Shown: one piece after another, positions 26,117-33,955 of the stretch | Position numbering within the stretch: the first letter of the stretch is position 1 | How the letters are laid out: each line of letters opens with the position of its first letter | Origin: Posidoniimonas corsicana | GTDB lineage: Bacteria; Planctomycetota; Planctomycetia; Pirellulales; Lacipirellulaceae | Direction: 5' to 3' | NCBI RefSeq assembly: GCF_007859765.1 | Contig: NZ_SIHJ01000001.1 | Coordinates: 62,001-126,000, forward strand | DNA length: 64,000 nucleotides | Translations under genes and position numbers: made by a program | The notes under the pieces: model-generated | What the model saw: only the letters and a program-made list of their open reading frames with translations | The model's database searches: none | What the model was told of the DNA's origin: nothing

Positions 26117-26528
26117 GGCGATCGATCATTTCGCGGCCGAACCGGGTCAAGTCACGTTTGGGAGGGCGCCCACGCTCGTCACGGGCGTAGGGGCTGCCGA
26201 CAACTAAGCCCTCGGGCGTTTCGAGCACACTGCTGAGTAGAAGTGGCCGTATCAACTCTTCTTCCTCATTGGTAAACGAAGCACCTACCATCAGCTCAGT
26301 GATCGGCTCTCCCGCCTTAGCCGCCTCAAAGGCCCTCATAAACCTATCCGGATGCCTCGAAGCATAGAGCTCGATCAACACCATCTTTAGGTCCGCTATC
26401 GTCTTGGCGACACGTGTCCCGTCTCGCACGTGAATGAACTCACGGCTGTCCTTGCCCTCCGCCTCTTCGCACTTGCGGCAAACATCTTCCCAAGTCACAG
26501 GGTCTTGCGATTCCTCTTCATGAGTCAT
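26079..26528 (-). CDS. Unknown acidic protein
   Basis: 149 residues. The N-terminus is acidic and Cys-containing (WEDVCRKCEEAEGKDSREF), the middle helical (TIADLKMVLIELYASRHPDRFMRAF), the end basic (DERGRPPKRDLTRFGREMIDRL). No motif recognised. Its 3' end overlaps that of the convergent gene at 24965-26116. Composition matches the surrounding backbone. It might be a regulator, but this is not supported by a visible DNA-binding motif. Confidence 0.7.
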   Translation of the reverse strand: MTHEEESQDPVTWEDVCRKCEEAEGKDSREFIHVRDGTRVAKTIADLKMVLIELYASRHPDRFMRAFEAAKAGEPITELMVGASFTNEEEELIRPLLLSSVLETPEGLVVGSPYARDERGRPPKRDLTRFGREMIDRLMPPDQDSGPQR

Positions 26529-26801
26529 CCATCCTCGCTGTTTGGTGAAGGGTCACCCTAGCACGAAAAGGTTACCGTATTGTTAAAGTCGACGGCGCTC
26601 ATCGCACACCGCGTTCGCGATCAGATTGGCTCCAGCCGAGGCCGGCCCGACCATGACGCCCGACTTCTACATGGAAAACGGCCGGATTCCCAGAAATCAA
26701 TCCTGACCGGCTAGGGGTTATGACATCAACCTGCCGATCAGTAGGCATGTAGTGTTTCCCCAAGCCCACACGGGCTCCTAATCAGGATAAGGGACTATCT
26801 C

Positions 26802-26999
26802 ATGTCCAAGATTGATGTAACGGTAAGCTTTCGCTACAAGCGTCGCTGCGAAGACAACGCAGCGGCCAGTGAACGGACGGTTTTTGCCATCGGCAAGACT
26901 CTGAGAGCTCTAGTCCTGAGAGCTCTAGTCACGACCTGGAAGATTCTCGGCGGCGTTGTCGAGTTTCTGGGGAAGCTGCTGCTAGCGAGAGATTACTGA
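26802..26999 (+). CDS. Small basic amphipathic protein
   Basis: 65 residues from ATG 26802, with an AAGGGA site 8 nt upstream, and a strong hairpin just after the gene (27033-27062). The C-terminal half is a possible membrane-associated helix (TTWKILGGVVEFLGKLLLARDY). An in-frame duplication encodes LRALVLRALV (the 14-nt unit GAGAGCTCTAGTCC/A repeated). Start site, terminator and isolation support a real short gene. Function unknown. Confidence 0.55.
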   Translation: MSKIDVTVSFRYKRRCEDNAAASERTVFAIGKTLRALVLRALVTTWKILGGVVEFLGKLLLARDY

Positions 27000-27032
27000 G
27001 TCCCAATTCCGTCATAGCAAGCAACGAAGAAG

Positions 27033-27062
27033 CCCCCGGGAGCATCAAAGTGCTCCTGGGGG
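27033..27062 (+). terminator. Hairpin terminator
   Basis: A 12-bp stem (CCCCCGGGAGCA with TGCTCCTGGGGG, one G-T pair) and loop TCAAAG, downstream of the 65-residue gene. No long T-run follows on the plus strand; it may also stop minus-strand transcripts of the par genes. Confidence 0.65.
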
Positions 27063-27124
27063 ATGAAGGGGAATGCAAGTCGCTTCACACCCCTCTACTC
27101 CCCTCCACGGCCCAACGCGAGACT

Positions 27125-27409
27125 CTACTGTTGCTTTTTTAACCATGCCGTGATCGCGGCTTCCGCCATGTCCTGCATGGTGTGGGGATCAACACCGTTG
27201 AGCTGACGTTCCAACGATAGGCGCTTTAGGTCCGATGCGACCTGGGGGGCAAGCTTGATGGTGAGGGACTTCCGCCCAACCATCTGCGGCAGAACGGCCC
27301 TGGGGTCCGGAGCCTTGCCGGGCTCTTCGCCTTTGACAAACCGGCGGGCTTCTTCCGTGCGTGAAGGATCGGAGAGACTGACTCCGTCCTCTAGTGTTCT
27401 TCGCGTCAT
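27125..27409 (-). CDS. Small ParA-partner protein, RHH-like
   Basis: 94 residues. The C-terminal half (GRKSLTIKLAPQVASDLKRLSLERQLNG...MAEAAITAWLKKQQ) has the beta-helix-helix pattern of ribbon-helix-helix DNA-binding proteins; the N-terminal half is flexible. It starts within the stop of the parA gene (ATGA overlap), the standard arrangement for a small centromere-binding partner of a plasmid ParA. It probably binds a partition site near the operon, perhaps the repeat-rich segment at 28093-28480, and represses it. Confidence 0.8.
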   Translation of the reverse strand: MTRRTLEDGVSLSDPSRTEEARRFVKGEEPGKAPDPRAVLPQMVGRKSLTIKLAPQVASDLKRLSLERQLNGVDPHTMQDMAEAAITAWLKKQQ

Positions 27410-28092
27410 GACGCAGCCTCCTTCTTTGATCTGCTGGATTGCCTGTTCGTGGCAATCGCCTCCGGCATCAGTTCCTCAAAAATCTTCTGCACCTCGGCAG
27501 CGCCGATACGGCCAGCAGCCCCCATCTTCCACACGAACTTGCCCTGCCCGGGGGCGTCGGCGTAGACCTGCCGCAGGATCCACGGCTTGCTCACAATTGG
27601 TAGTCGCAATGCGGAGGCGGCTTTCTTCATCTCGGCCGCCAGTTTGAACCGCGGCTGGACCATATTCAGAATGATCGTCGCCGGGGGCGGTCCGCCGCGG
27701 ATCTTGCGGGCCTGCATGAGGATTTTGGTGGCTTCCGCCAGGGCGCGCACCTCAAGGAGCGAGGCTTTGCAGGGCAGGACGGCCAGGTCGGCTACCATCA
27801 ACAGTGCTCGGCTCGTCTCGCTGTTAGAGCCTGGACCGTCGGCGACGACGTAGTCGAACTCGCGGGCGTGCTCCTGGAGGCTATCGAGAATATCGTCGGC
27901 CTTCTCGAACTGCACGGTGTCGATATCGGGGTTGGCCTCCTCCAACCACTGCGAGCTGCTCTGCTGAGCGTCGCAGTCGGCCAACAGCACGCGGTGGCCC
28001 TGGTCGTGGAGCCAGCCGGCGAGGTGGACTGACACGGTGGACTTGCCCACTCCCCCTTTTCCATTGGCTACGGCGATAATCTGATTTCTCAT
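27406..28092 (-). CDS. parA: ParA-family partition ATPase
   Basis: 228 residues from ATG 28090-28092. The deviant Walker A GKGGVGKS is at residues 11-18, VLLADCDAQQSSSQW is the A' motif, and FDYVVADGPG the Walker B. Its short length and lack of an N-terminal regulatory domain place it with small plasmid ParA proteins. It drives segregation together with the overlapping small protein. With the adjacent initiator and iterons it forms a plasmid-type maintenance module inside an integrating element, suggesting an extrachromosomal phase after excision. Confidence 0.95.
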   Translation of the reverse strand: MRNQIIAVANGKGGVGKSTVSVHLAGWLHDQGHRVLLADCDAQQSSSQWLEEANPDIDTVQFEKADDILDSLQEHAREFDYVVADGPGSNSETSRALLMVADLAVLPCKASLLEVRALAEATKILMQARKIRGGPPPATIILNMVQPRFKLAAEMKKAASALRLPIVSKPWILRQVYADAPGQGKFVWKMGAAGRIGAAEVQKIFEELMPEAIATNRQSSRSKKEAAS

Positions 28093-28480
28093 AGGCGGAC
28101 TAATAGCGCACTTCGAACATGGTGGCAAGCAATAAATGTCCGGCTGCTGGGATGGCCCTCCGCTTGGCAGTCGAACTGGCCACTTGCTTCATTGGATGGC
28201 TTGCCTGTTGGCTGCCGAGGCGCATGGCGGTATGGATAGGCAGCGACCTCGCAATGCAACTTGCTGGCTGTATGGCCATCCTGCCGTCTGGATAGCAGGA
28301 TGTCATGACGGCTGGACGCCCAGATGGAATTGCGTGCCGCCCGACAGGCGGCCATCTCTTAAGCGTGCTTAAGGGAAACGCCTGTTCTTTCAATTCCCAT
28401 ATAGACACAATAGTCAGTCTACTGCCTTACTCTGTTGTTTCCCGGGGAAACAGACTCTGCATGATTGGATCAAGTCTTCA
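28093..28480. promoter_or_regulatory. Repeat-rich region upstream of parA, possible partition site
   Basis: No gene. It contains GGATGGC at 28150-28156 and 28194-28200 and its inverse GCCATCC at 28275-28281. An inverted repeat ATCCTGC/GCAGGAT (28278-28284, 28295-28301) follows. Position directly 5' of the parA operon makes it a candidate centromere and operator. The repeats are short, so this is tentative. Confidence 0.4.
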
Positions 28481-28942
28481 TTAAGCTGTATTTTTTCGGG
28501 TGCGATGTTCACGCAGTCGGCGTTGGATCATCGCCCGTATCCGCTTGGCGTCGTACTTCCGGTAGACTGGGATCCGGACTAACAGCACGCCGGCCTGCAG
28601 CAAGGCTTCCTCGACAAAACGGTCCCGCCGGCGGCGACTTGGTGAGCGGTGGGTGAGGTCGTCCAGCTCGATCACCGCGGCAATGCGAAACGTCTTGGGG
28701 TAGGCGAGCACGAAGTCGAACCGCTTCTGTCGGATCTTCCGCCCGGCGGCCCGGTCCCATTGATCCTCGTCAACGCGGAGCACGGCCGTCATCGGGACCT
28801 GCACACCGATGTAGAATCGGTTGCCGAAACCCGGCTCGAGCACGGTGTGGTAAAAACGCAACTCACCGGCAGAGATCAACCGCGGTTGAGGCGAGTAGGG
28901 AGACCTTGAATCCGAGTCCAACAGAGGCGAGCGTTTGGGCAT
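28481..28942 (-). CDS. DUF2726-type nuclease-fold protein
   Basis: 153 residues. ISAGELRFYHTVLEPGFG, then KRFDFVLAYPKTFRIAAVIELDDLTH and RRRRDRFVEEALLQAGVLLVRIP match the DUF2726 layout, a restriction-endonuclease-like fold with Asp in FDFVL and ELDD. Such proteins are common on plasmids and mobile elements and are thought to process DNA, but their role is unproven. It lies between the par and rep modules and is transcribed away from the origin. Confidence 0.8.
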   Translation of the reverse strand: MPKRSPLLDSDSRSPYSPQPRLISAGELRFYHTVLEPGFGNRFYIGVQVPMTAVLRVDEDQWDRAAGRKIRQKRFDFVLAYPKTFRIAAVIELDDLTHRSPSRRRRDRFVEEALLQAGVLLVRIPVYRKYDAKRIRAMIQRRLREHRTRKNTA

Positions 28943-29313
28943 CGGGCGAGCATAGCCAGCAATCGGCCGTTGTCACGCGATTTCTTGATGTGTGGGCCAC
29001 AACTGTCCGGCGCTGGCGGAGGGGGTAGCTGTCTCAAAGTGTGCCCTCTCGGCACGCTGAGAAGCCGATTGGGGGCAACTCCCTTGAGGCCCCCTCCAAT
29101 CTCATTCTGCTAAGCAATCGAATCTCTCCCAGAACGGGGTCCGTTCTGAAACGCTGAGACGTTGCCATCACCACCAGCAGGCCATGCGGAGCATGGGGCG
29201 AGGCGCAACGCGCCGAAGGGTAGGCAGGCATGTTGTGGGCGTCAGCCCACGCATTTTCTGCTCTCCCTCGACGGGAGCCGTTACCTATCCCCAGGCAATC
29301 ATTCTTCCCGAGG
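28943..29313. other. Intergenic region before the origin, with hairpin
   Basis: No gene. A perfect 8-bp inverted repeat, CAGAACGG-GGT-CCGTTCTG (29130-29148), may be a terminator or operator. Otherwise nothing clear was seen. Confidence 0.5.
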
Positions 29314-29356
29314 GAGAGTTAAGAAGAGAGTTAAATATGAGTTACGCTGTGGACAA
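29314..29356 (+). promoter_or_regulatory. AT-rich direct repeats and DnaA-box-like site of candidate origin
   Basis: GAGAGTTAA occurs at 29314-29322 and 29326-29334, with a shortened third copy GAGTTA at 29339-29344. The 11-12-bp periodicity resembles the 12/13-mers of unwinding regions. TGTGGACAA (29348-29356) is the complement of TTGTCCACA, a common DnaA box in GC-rich bacteria. It lies directly before the iterons. Confidence 0.6.
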
Positions 29357-29398
29357 TGATCGGCAAGCCCTTGATTCGCAAGACGTTCTCCAACCACG

Positions 29399-29519
29399 CG
29401 GTGGGTAGAATATCGAAAGCCGGTGGGCAAACGCTCGAAACTCGGTGGGTAAACCGTCGAAGACTCGTGCGGTGGGTGAACTATCGAAATCGCTTGACAC
29501 GGTGGGCAGAATATCGAAG
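29399..29519 (+). repeat. Five iterons upstream of repA
   Basis: Five 20-bp direct repeats start at 29399, 29421, 29443, 29470 and 29500, with consensus CGGTGGGYANANNNTCGAA. The first three are spaced 22 bp and the next two 27 and 30 bp, so they do not all lie on one face. They end 12 bp before the initiator start codon. This is the classical arrangement for iteron-controlled plasmid origins, in which the initiator binds the repeats to open the origin and to limit its own expression. Confidence 0.9.
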
Positions 29520-29530
29520 TATCGGCGGCG

Positions 29531-30598
29531 ATGACCGACACGCTGCTCGACCTCTCTTCAGACAAGCTCTCGCCGGGCGACCGCTCGCCGCTGCTGCCCG
29601 ACCGGCACCCGACGGCCGATTTCTTTGTGTGCGACGTGCTGGACGCCGCCCCCAAGGGGGACATGGCGTCGATGGAGCACCCGGTGTTCTCACTCTCGTC
29701 GAAGCCCGACCGCCGCGTCCGCCGCTACGAGCACGGTGACTGCTTTGTTGAGGTGAAGCCATCGTCCGACGGCCTGGCGACGGTGCACGACCGCGACATC
29801 CTGATCTACTGCATCAGCCAGCTGATGGCCGCCCGCAACGCGGGCCAACCGGTTTCGCAGGTCGTGCGGTTCAAGGCGTACGACCTCTTGACCGCCACCA
29901 ACCGGATGACGAACGGGCAGGGTTACGAGGCGTTGAAGGCGGCGCTCGAACGGCTCTCGGGCACCCGGATCAGCACCAACATCGTCACCGGCGGCCAGGA
30001 GATATTTGAGACGTTCGGGCTGATCGAGCGGGCCAAGATCGTCCGCCAGACGCGGGACGGAAGGATGCAGGAGATCGAGGTAAAGTTGGCGGAATGGGTG
30101 TTCGCCGCGATCCGGCACAACGAGGTGCTGACCCTCAACAAGGACTACTTTCGGCTCCGGAAGCCGTTGGAGCGTCGGCTCTATGAGTGCGGCCGCAAGT
30201 TTTGCGGCCGCCAGGCTTCGTGGAAGATTTCACTCGAACTGTTGCACAAGAAGTGCGGCTCGACCTCCACACTCAAGGAGTTTCGGCGGCTGATCACGCG
30301 GATCACGCGTGAGCACGCCGTCCACCAGCATATCCCCGACTACGACGTTTGGCTCGACGAGAACGACATGGTGAACTTCACCAACCGGCTCCGGCGTGAC
30401 GAGCGGGCGACCGAGTGGGACGGTCGGATCCTGCTGGCGGCGGAGACCTACGACGCGGCGCGGCGGTTGGCGCCGGGGTGGGACGTCTACATGATCGAGC
30501 AAGAGTGGCGGGCCTGGCTCACCGACCGCCCGCGGCGCCCCGACGCGGCGTTCCTCGGGTTCTGCCGCCGCTGGTTCGCCATCCGCGGAGCGGCATAG
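29531..30598 (+). CDS. repA: RepA-type plasmid replication initiator
   Basis: 355 residues from ATG 29531, directly after the iterons; no strong ribosome site. Segments RDILIYCISQLMAARNAGQPVSQ, VRFKAYDLLTATNR, GYEALKAALERLSGTRISTNI, EVLTLNKDYFRLRKPLERRLYECGRKFCG (split here only by my selection) and GSTSTLKEFRRLI match the replication initiator protein A family with two winged-helix domains. The product should bind the iterons and recruit host replication proteins. In an integrating element this predicts autonomous replication when excised, or lagging replication during transfer. Confidence 0.9.
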   Translation: MTDTLLDLSSDKLSPGDRSPLLPDRHPTADFFVCDVLDAAPKGDMASMEHPVFSLSSKPDRRVRRYEHGDCFVEVKPSSDGLATVHDRDILIYCISQLMAARNAGQPVSQVVRFKAYDLLTATNRMTNGQGYEALKAALERLSGTRISTNIVTGGQEIFETFGLIERAKIVRQTRDGRMQEIEVKLAEWVFAAIRHNEVLTLNKDYFRLRKPLERRLYECGRKFCGRQASWKISLELLHKKCGSTSTLKEFRRLITRITREHAVHQHIPDYDVWLDENDMVNFTNRLRRDERATEWDGRILLAAETYDAARRLAPGWDVYMIEQEWRAWLTDRPRRPDAAFLGFCRRWFAIRGAA

Positions 30599-30670
30599 AG
30601 GGCCGAGGCGACCTGCCTTGCCGTCAATCGCATTCGGCGGGCCAGCGTCGTGGCCTACCCTCCACGACGG

Positions 30671-31249
30671 CTAGAGAGGGATAATCTCATAGTCGTCGAG
30701 GGCTTCGCAACCCGCGTCACGCAGGAGTTGCTGCATGACATAATCCGACGGTCGAGCACAAAAGTACCAGTCAACCTGCTTGTCATCGCCCACTGGGCCA
30801 TGAATCCAAGCGGACGCTCGGAACCGCATGCCAGCCGCTTTCTGCGCGCTGTCTTGCTGAGCAAGCTGTCGACGCTGTTCGTCGAGGCGCCGCTCAAACT
30901 CGGCCGTCCAGTGACCCATGTAGCACGACTCGCAAAGCCCACTTCGATTGGTAGCGACCGCCGTGGGATCAAAAGCCGGCGCCGTGCAGCGGCTGCAGGG
31001 GACGGTTTGCACGGTGTCCAGCAGGGAACGAACATCCGCTTTTGTGGCGGCTGCCGCTGAGAGTCCACGAACAGTTGGGTAGACGACGCCACCAGCGGCT
31101 CCGTTGTCTAGCCTAAGCGTTACCTTCAATTGGAGCGGGTAGTCCGAGTAAATGAATGAGCAAGGCGAAACCTCGGCCTCCAGGACGGATCCGTCAGGGA
31201 GTTGGCGGATGTAGGCTTCCTGTGGGTGAATCTGCGTTGGGCTCGGCAT
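30671..31249 (-). CDS. Unknown protein with a four-Cys zinc-ribbon-like motif
   Basis: 192 residues from ATG 31247-31249 with GGAG 7 nt upstream; a long open frame upstream of this start reads through palindrome A and is not coding. VPCSRCTAPAFDP and GLCESCYMGHW give two CxxC pairs about 22 residues apart, a zinc ribbon. The rest is mixed alpha/beta, ending GCEALDDYEIIPL. The gene is preceded by palindrome A. Family unknown; probably an establishment-phase gene by location. Confidence 0.75.
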   Translation of the reverse strand: MPSPTQIHPQEAYIRQLPDGSVLEAEVSPCSFIYSDYPLQLKVTLRLDNGAAGGVVYPTVRGLSAAAATKADVRSLLDTVQTVPCSRCTAPAFDPTAVATNRSGLCESCYMGHWTAEFERRLDEQRRQLAQQDSAQKAAGMRFRASAWIHGPVGDDKQVDWYFCARPSDYVMQQLLRDAGCEALDDYEIIPL

Positions 31250-31293
31250 TATAGTTCTCCTGTGTTGATGAGGAGCCACGCCCTTCGTGGCTC

Positions 31294-31438
31294 GATGGCA
31301 TCCCGGGAAGCCGCCCCAGCCGGAGCGGAGCGTGCGGGGCCAGCCGAAAACGGGAGGGACCCGGCGGGAGCGCCAGCGGACGCGGGGAGGAACCGGTTTT
31401 CTGCTGGCGGCGTCCGGCGGCGGCTTCAGCATGCCATC
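31294..31438 (-). promoter_or_regulatory. Palindrome A: long imperfect inverted repeat 5' of the zinc-ribbon gene
   Basis: Nested complementary arms: GATGGCAT (31294-31301)/ATGCCATC (31431-31438); GAAGCCGCC (31307-31315)/GGCGGCTTC (31419-31427); GCCGG/CCGGC; GCCAGC (31339-31344)/GCTGGC (31403-31408); GAAAAC (31346-31351)/GTTTTC (31396-31401). The whole 145-bp unit can fold into one long stem-loop in RNA or single-stranded DNA. It starts 45 bp upstream of the downstream gene. Compare palindromes B, C and D. Confidence 0.75.
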
Positions 31439-31545
31439 GGTCGGGCCACTGGTGTGGCGATCTGAACCAGGCGGGCCGCCGAAGGGGTCAAAGAGCTCTT
31501 CGCCGGAGAGCTGGCCGGCCCTAATGAAGCGATCCCAGCCGCCAA

Positions 31546-31863
31546 CTAGCCGACGATTGTGCGTCCCAGGCGTTCGCGGGTAAGACTGGGGTCGATCCGC
31601 TGCGGGAGGACCGCCGCCACCTCGACCACACGCCCGCGAACGCGGAAGTACACGGTGTGGCGGGTGGAGTGCAGGCACGCCCGGCGGACGGTCGGCTCGG
31701 CCGACGCCTGGTAGGCGTAGGGAAACTCCTCCAGTTGGCGGCTGATGGCCATCAGCTCCTGCTGCAGCTTGACTACGGTGACCGGCGACTCTACCCGGAG
31801 CTGCTGAATGATCTCCCGCAGGTCGGCCTCCGCCTCGGCGACGATCAGGACGCGGTACTTCAC
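31546..31863 (-). CDS. ParE/RelE-superfamily toxin
   Basis: 105 residues. MKYRVLIVAEAEADLREIIQQL (N-terminal strand and helix), then LEEFPYAYQASAEPTVRRACL and TRHTVYFRVRGRVVEVAAVLPQRIDP give the ParE/RelE fold with the basic C-terminal strands. It overlaps the upstream small antitoxin gene by 4 bp. ParE members poison gyrase and RelE members cleave mRNA; the sequence alone does not decide. It probably stabilises the element. Confidence 0.85.
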   Translation of the reverse strand: MKYRVLIVAEAEADLREIIQQLRVESPVTVVKLQQELMAISRQLEEFPYAYQASAEPTVRRACLHSTRHTVYFRVRGRVVEVAAVLPQRIDPSLTRERLGRTIVG

Positions 31864-32093
31864 GGGCCTCGGAAGGCGCCGCGCACCGCCTTGCCGAACG
31901 GCAGGGCCTGAGTCTGCCCCGCGTCCAGCCGGTCCAACCGCTCCTGGCAGACGTCGAGGTTCTCCGACTCGGCGGCCTCGGCCATCGACCGGTGATCCGC
32001 GGAGATGCTCTGCTCGAGTTCCGCGAGGATCTCCTCACGCTGGTCGAGCGGCAGCTGCGACAACTCGGATTTCAGTGATTGTAAATCAGACAT
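31860..32093 (-). CDS. Antitoxin of the ParE/RelE-like pair
   Basis: 77 residues from ATG 32091-32093, with GGAG-type site upstream. MSDLQSLKSELSQLPLDQREEILAELEQSI is the helical N-terminus typical of addiction-module antitoxins that often precede RelE/ParE toxins. The C-terminus is short. Its gene is preceded by a near-perfect 24-bp palindrome (32118-32141), likely the autoregulatory operator. Confidence 0.82.
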   Translation of the reverse strand: MSDLQSLKSELSQLPLDQREEILAELEQSISADHRSMAEAAESENLDVCQERLDRLDAGQTQALPFGKAVRGAFRGP

Positions 32094-32117
32094 GCTTCTC
32101 TCCTCCCGGTGCGATAC

Positions 32118-32141
32118 TGCCACACCCGGCCGGTTGTGGCA
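32118..32141. promoter_or_regulatory. Operator-like palindrome of the toxin-antitoxin operon
   Basis: TGCCACA/TGTGGCA arms flank CCGGCCGG; only one symmetric pair mismatches across 24 bp. It is 25 bp upstream of the antitoxin start, where antitoxin-toxin complexes normally bind to repress the operon. Confidence 0.65.
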
Positions 32142-32159
32142 ATGAAAAACGACAAGAGA

Positions 32160-32179
32160 GGCCGCCGCCGACAGCGGCC
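32160..32179 (-). terminator. Small GC hairpin after the 32194 gene
   Basis: GGCCGC and GCGGCC arms with an 8-nt loop, 15 bp after the stop of the minus-strand gene ending at 32194. Short, so tentative. Confidence 0.4.
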
Positions 32180-32193
32180 CCACCCCGGGCGGG

Positions 32194-32556
32194 CTACCAA
32201 CTGGCTTCGTAGTAGACCGTGTTGCCATCGGCGAGCGCCTGCCAGGCCTTCACGATAAACCCGAAGTCGTCCTCGGTCTCACAATGTCTGCTTATTCCGA
32301 AGCCGAGGCCAACGGGTCTTCGCAGTCGGTCGCGGAACAGGTCTTCCGCAAGCTGTAGCAGGTCGTCGGTCGTTAGTTCGACGGCCACGCCCTTAAATAC
32401 CTGCGCACCGCCCTTGCGGTTGTAGAGGCTCTCCATCCACCCGTGCAGGTGGGGGTGCGCCGTCCAGAAGTGGAGGTTGATGGGGTTCTTTGCCAGAAAG
32501 TCTACCGGGCGATCGAATACTTCGTCGGTAGCGAATGCAAACATAGCAAGCTCCAT
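32194..32556 (-). CDS. Conserved mobile-element protein of unknown function
   Basis: 120 residues from ATG 32554-32556, which overlaps the stop of the 33-residue gene upstream as TAATG. Residues NPINLHFWTAHPHLHGWMES, LYNRKGGAQVFKGVAVELTT, DDLLQLAEDL and FGFIVKAWQALADGNTVYY match a family I recall from conjugative elements and phages, sometimes mislabelled phosphoglycerate kinase. Its function is not known. It sits between ArdC and the toxin-antitoxin genes. Confidence 0.8.
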   Translation of the reverse strand: MELAMFAFATDEVFDRPVDFLAKNPINLHFWTAHPHLHGWMESLYNRKGGAQVFKGVAVELTTDDLLQLAEDLFRDRLRRPVGLGFGISRHCETEDDFGFIVKAWQALADGNTVYYEASW

Positions 32557-32657
32557 TAGCGGCCTCCCTCGTTGCGTAGTACAGCGATGGCGTTGTAGGA
32601 CGCGACGCTGCCGACTCGTCGTGGCAGAACGGGCTGGTTCTTGATAGATGTCATCAT
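32556..32657 (-). CDS. Very small basic protein, 33 residues
   Basis: ATG at 32655-32657 (a second ATG follows), with GGAG 8 nt upstream. It encodes a polar basic peptide (MMTSIKNQPVLPRRVGSVAS...) whose TAA shares bases with the next ATG (TAATG). The ribosome site and coupled stop/start argue for real translation. Palindrome B lies 43 bp upstream. It may be a small protein or a coupling leader for the 120-residue gene. Confidence 0.6.
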   Translation of the reverse strand: MMTSIKNQPVLPRRVGSVASYNAIAVLRNEGGR

Positions 32658-32700
32658 AGATAGTCTCCTTTGGGTTAGAGTGAACAGGGTGTCCGACAGC

Positions 32701-32812
32701 CAGCCGGACAGGGCGGGCTGTCAACGGTTTGCTGCTCGCAGCTCGACCCAAAAATCCTGGCAGCGGAGCGGAGAGGATTTTTTGGCGACCGTTGACCGCC
32801 CGCACGCGGCTG
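32701..32812 (-). promoter_or_regulatory. Palindrome B: long imperfect inverted repeat 5' of the 33-residue gene
   Basis: Arms: CAGCCG (32701-32706)/CGGCTG (32807-32812); a 16-bp stem 32713-32728 with 32788-32803 having one mismatch (GTCAACGGT/ACCGTTGAC core); an inner CCAAAAATCCT/AGGATTTTTTGG stem with one bulge. It shares the 14-mer CAGCCGGACAGGGC with palindrome D (34600-34613), showing common origin. About 140 bp between this unit and ardC hold nothing else recognisable. Confidence 0.8.
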
Positions 32813-32953
32813 GCAGGATCACCACTGTCAGGCCCACCAAAGCGGGCACGCCTGCTACGGCATCCACGACCGGCCGGCATGGCCGTGGGCAGCGGGACAC
32901 ACGGCGATCGGTCCCCCGGGACTGGCCCCTAAGTTCCGCTGAAACGCCAACGG

Positions 32954-33856
32954 TCAGCTCTCAGCCGTCGGCTGCAGCCCGTGCAGGAAGTCGACCGCCT
33001 TGGACGCCAGCGAGGCGGCCGTAAAGATCGCCCGCTTGTCGGCCTTCAGCACCTCCAGCCAGCTGGCCAGGTAGCTGGCGTGGTCCTCGCGGACCTCCGG
33101 CGTGATTTCCAGATCGGCACACAGAAAAGCAGAACCCAACTCGGCAACGAGTTCCTCCATCGCGTAGCCGGCGTCGCCCCACCGCTTCCGACCCAAATCA
33201 CGGTCCAGTCGGGACGGGTGCCGTGTCCAGTGGGCTGCTTCATGGCTTAAGACCGCTGCGTGCGACTCTGAGTCGACAAAGCACTCAATCGGCGGCAGCT
33301 GAATATAGTCGCCCTCAATCGTGTAGTAGGCCCGGTTCCCGCCGGTGCGGATCTCGGCCCCGGTAGCGGCAAAAAACCGGTCAGCCTGCTCGATCCGCTC
33401 CACGGTCTCACGCGGCGCCGCCGCCAGCTCATAGTAGCGGGCCGGCAGCCCGTCGACCTGGCAGGCGTTGAACACCGTGTACTGCTTCAGGAACGGCACC
33501 TGCTCCGCAACCTCGGCCCCGTCGTCGGTCGTCTCGCTCCGGGTGAACGTGCTGGCGTACACCACCGGCGATCCCTTCTCGCCCTTGCGGACCGATCCGC
33601 CAAGCTCCTTGGCCTGCTTGAACGTCAGCCAGTGCGGGCAGTGGAAGCCGGCGTCCTCTGCCGACGCCCACAGCATCAGGATATTAATCCCCTGGTAGGG
33701 CGCGCCGTTGTGCCGCAGCGGCCGGCAGATCCTGCCCGCCGCGTGCTCGGCGTTCCAGGGCTTGTGCCAGGGCCGGACGCCCCGCTCTAGTTCGGCCACG
33801 ATCTGATTGGTGACCTTCGCGTAAATGTCGGTGCGGTTCTTGGACTTGGTAGCCAT
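32954..33856 (-). CDS. ardC: ArdC-like antirestriction protein
   Basis: 300 residues from ATG 33854-33856 with GGAG 8 nt upstream. The N-terminal ssDNA-binding domain (TDIYAKVTNQIVAELERGVR, PWHKPWN) is followed by a metallopeptidase-like domain with HEAAHW (His at 205 and 209) and ELVAELGSAFL, the ArdC layout. ArdC-type proteins protect incoming plasmid DNA from host restriction and occur in leading regions of conjugative plasmids, where they are expressed early in the recipient. Palindrome C lies about 100 bp upstream of its start. Confidence 0.93.
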   Translation of the reverse strand: MATKSKNRTDIYAKVTNQIVAELERGVRPWHKPWNAEHAAGRICRPLRHNGAPYQGINILMLWASAEDAGFHCPHWLTFKQAKELGGSVRKGEKGSPVVYASTFTRSETTDDGAEVAEQVPFLKQYTVFNACQVDGLPARYYELAAAPRETVERIEQADRFFAATGAEIRTGGNRAYYTIEGDYIQLPPIECFVDSESHAAVLSHEAAHWTRHPSRLDRDLGRKRWGDAGYAMEELVAELGSAFLCADLEITPEVREDHASYLASWLEVLKADKRAIFTAASLASKAVDFLHGLQPTAES

Positions 33857-33955
33857 CGTCAATACTCCATGTGATTGAAACACTGCAAGAAAAACCCCTT
33901 GCAAAAAAGCAACTGCTTTTGGGCAAGGGGGACGAAGGCCGAAAGTGCGGGGGGA

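Noticed and set aside
30671-32038. A 455-residue version of the zinc-ribbon protein
   Set aside because: The extra N-terminal part translates palindrome A and the toxin gene in a wrong frame; ATG 31249 has a good ribosome site.
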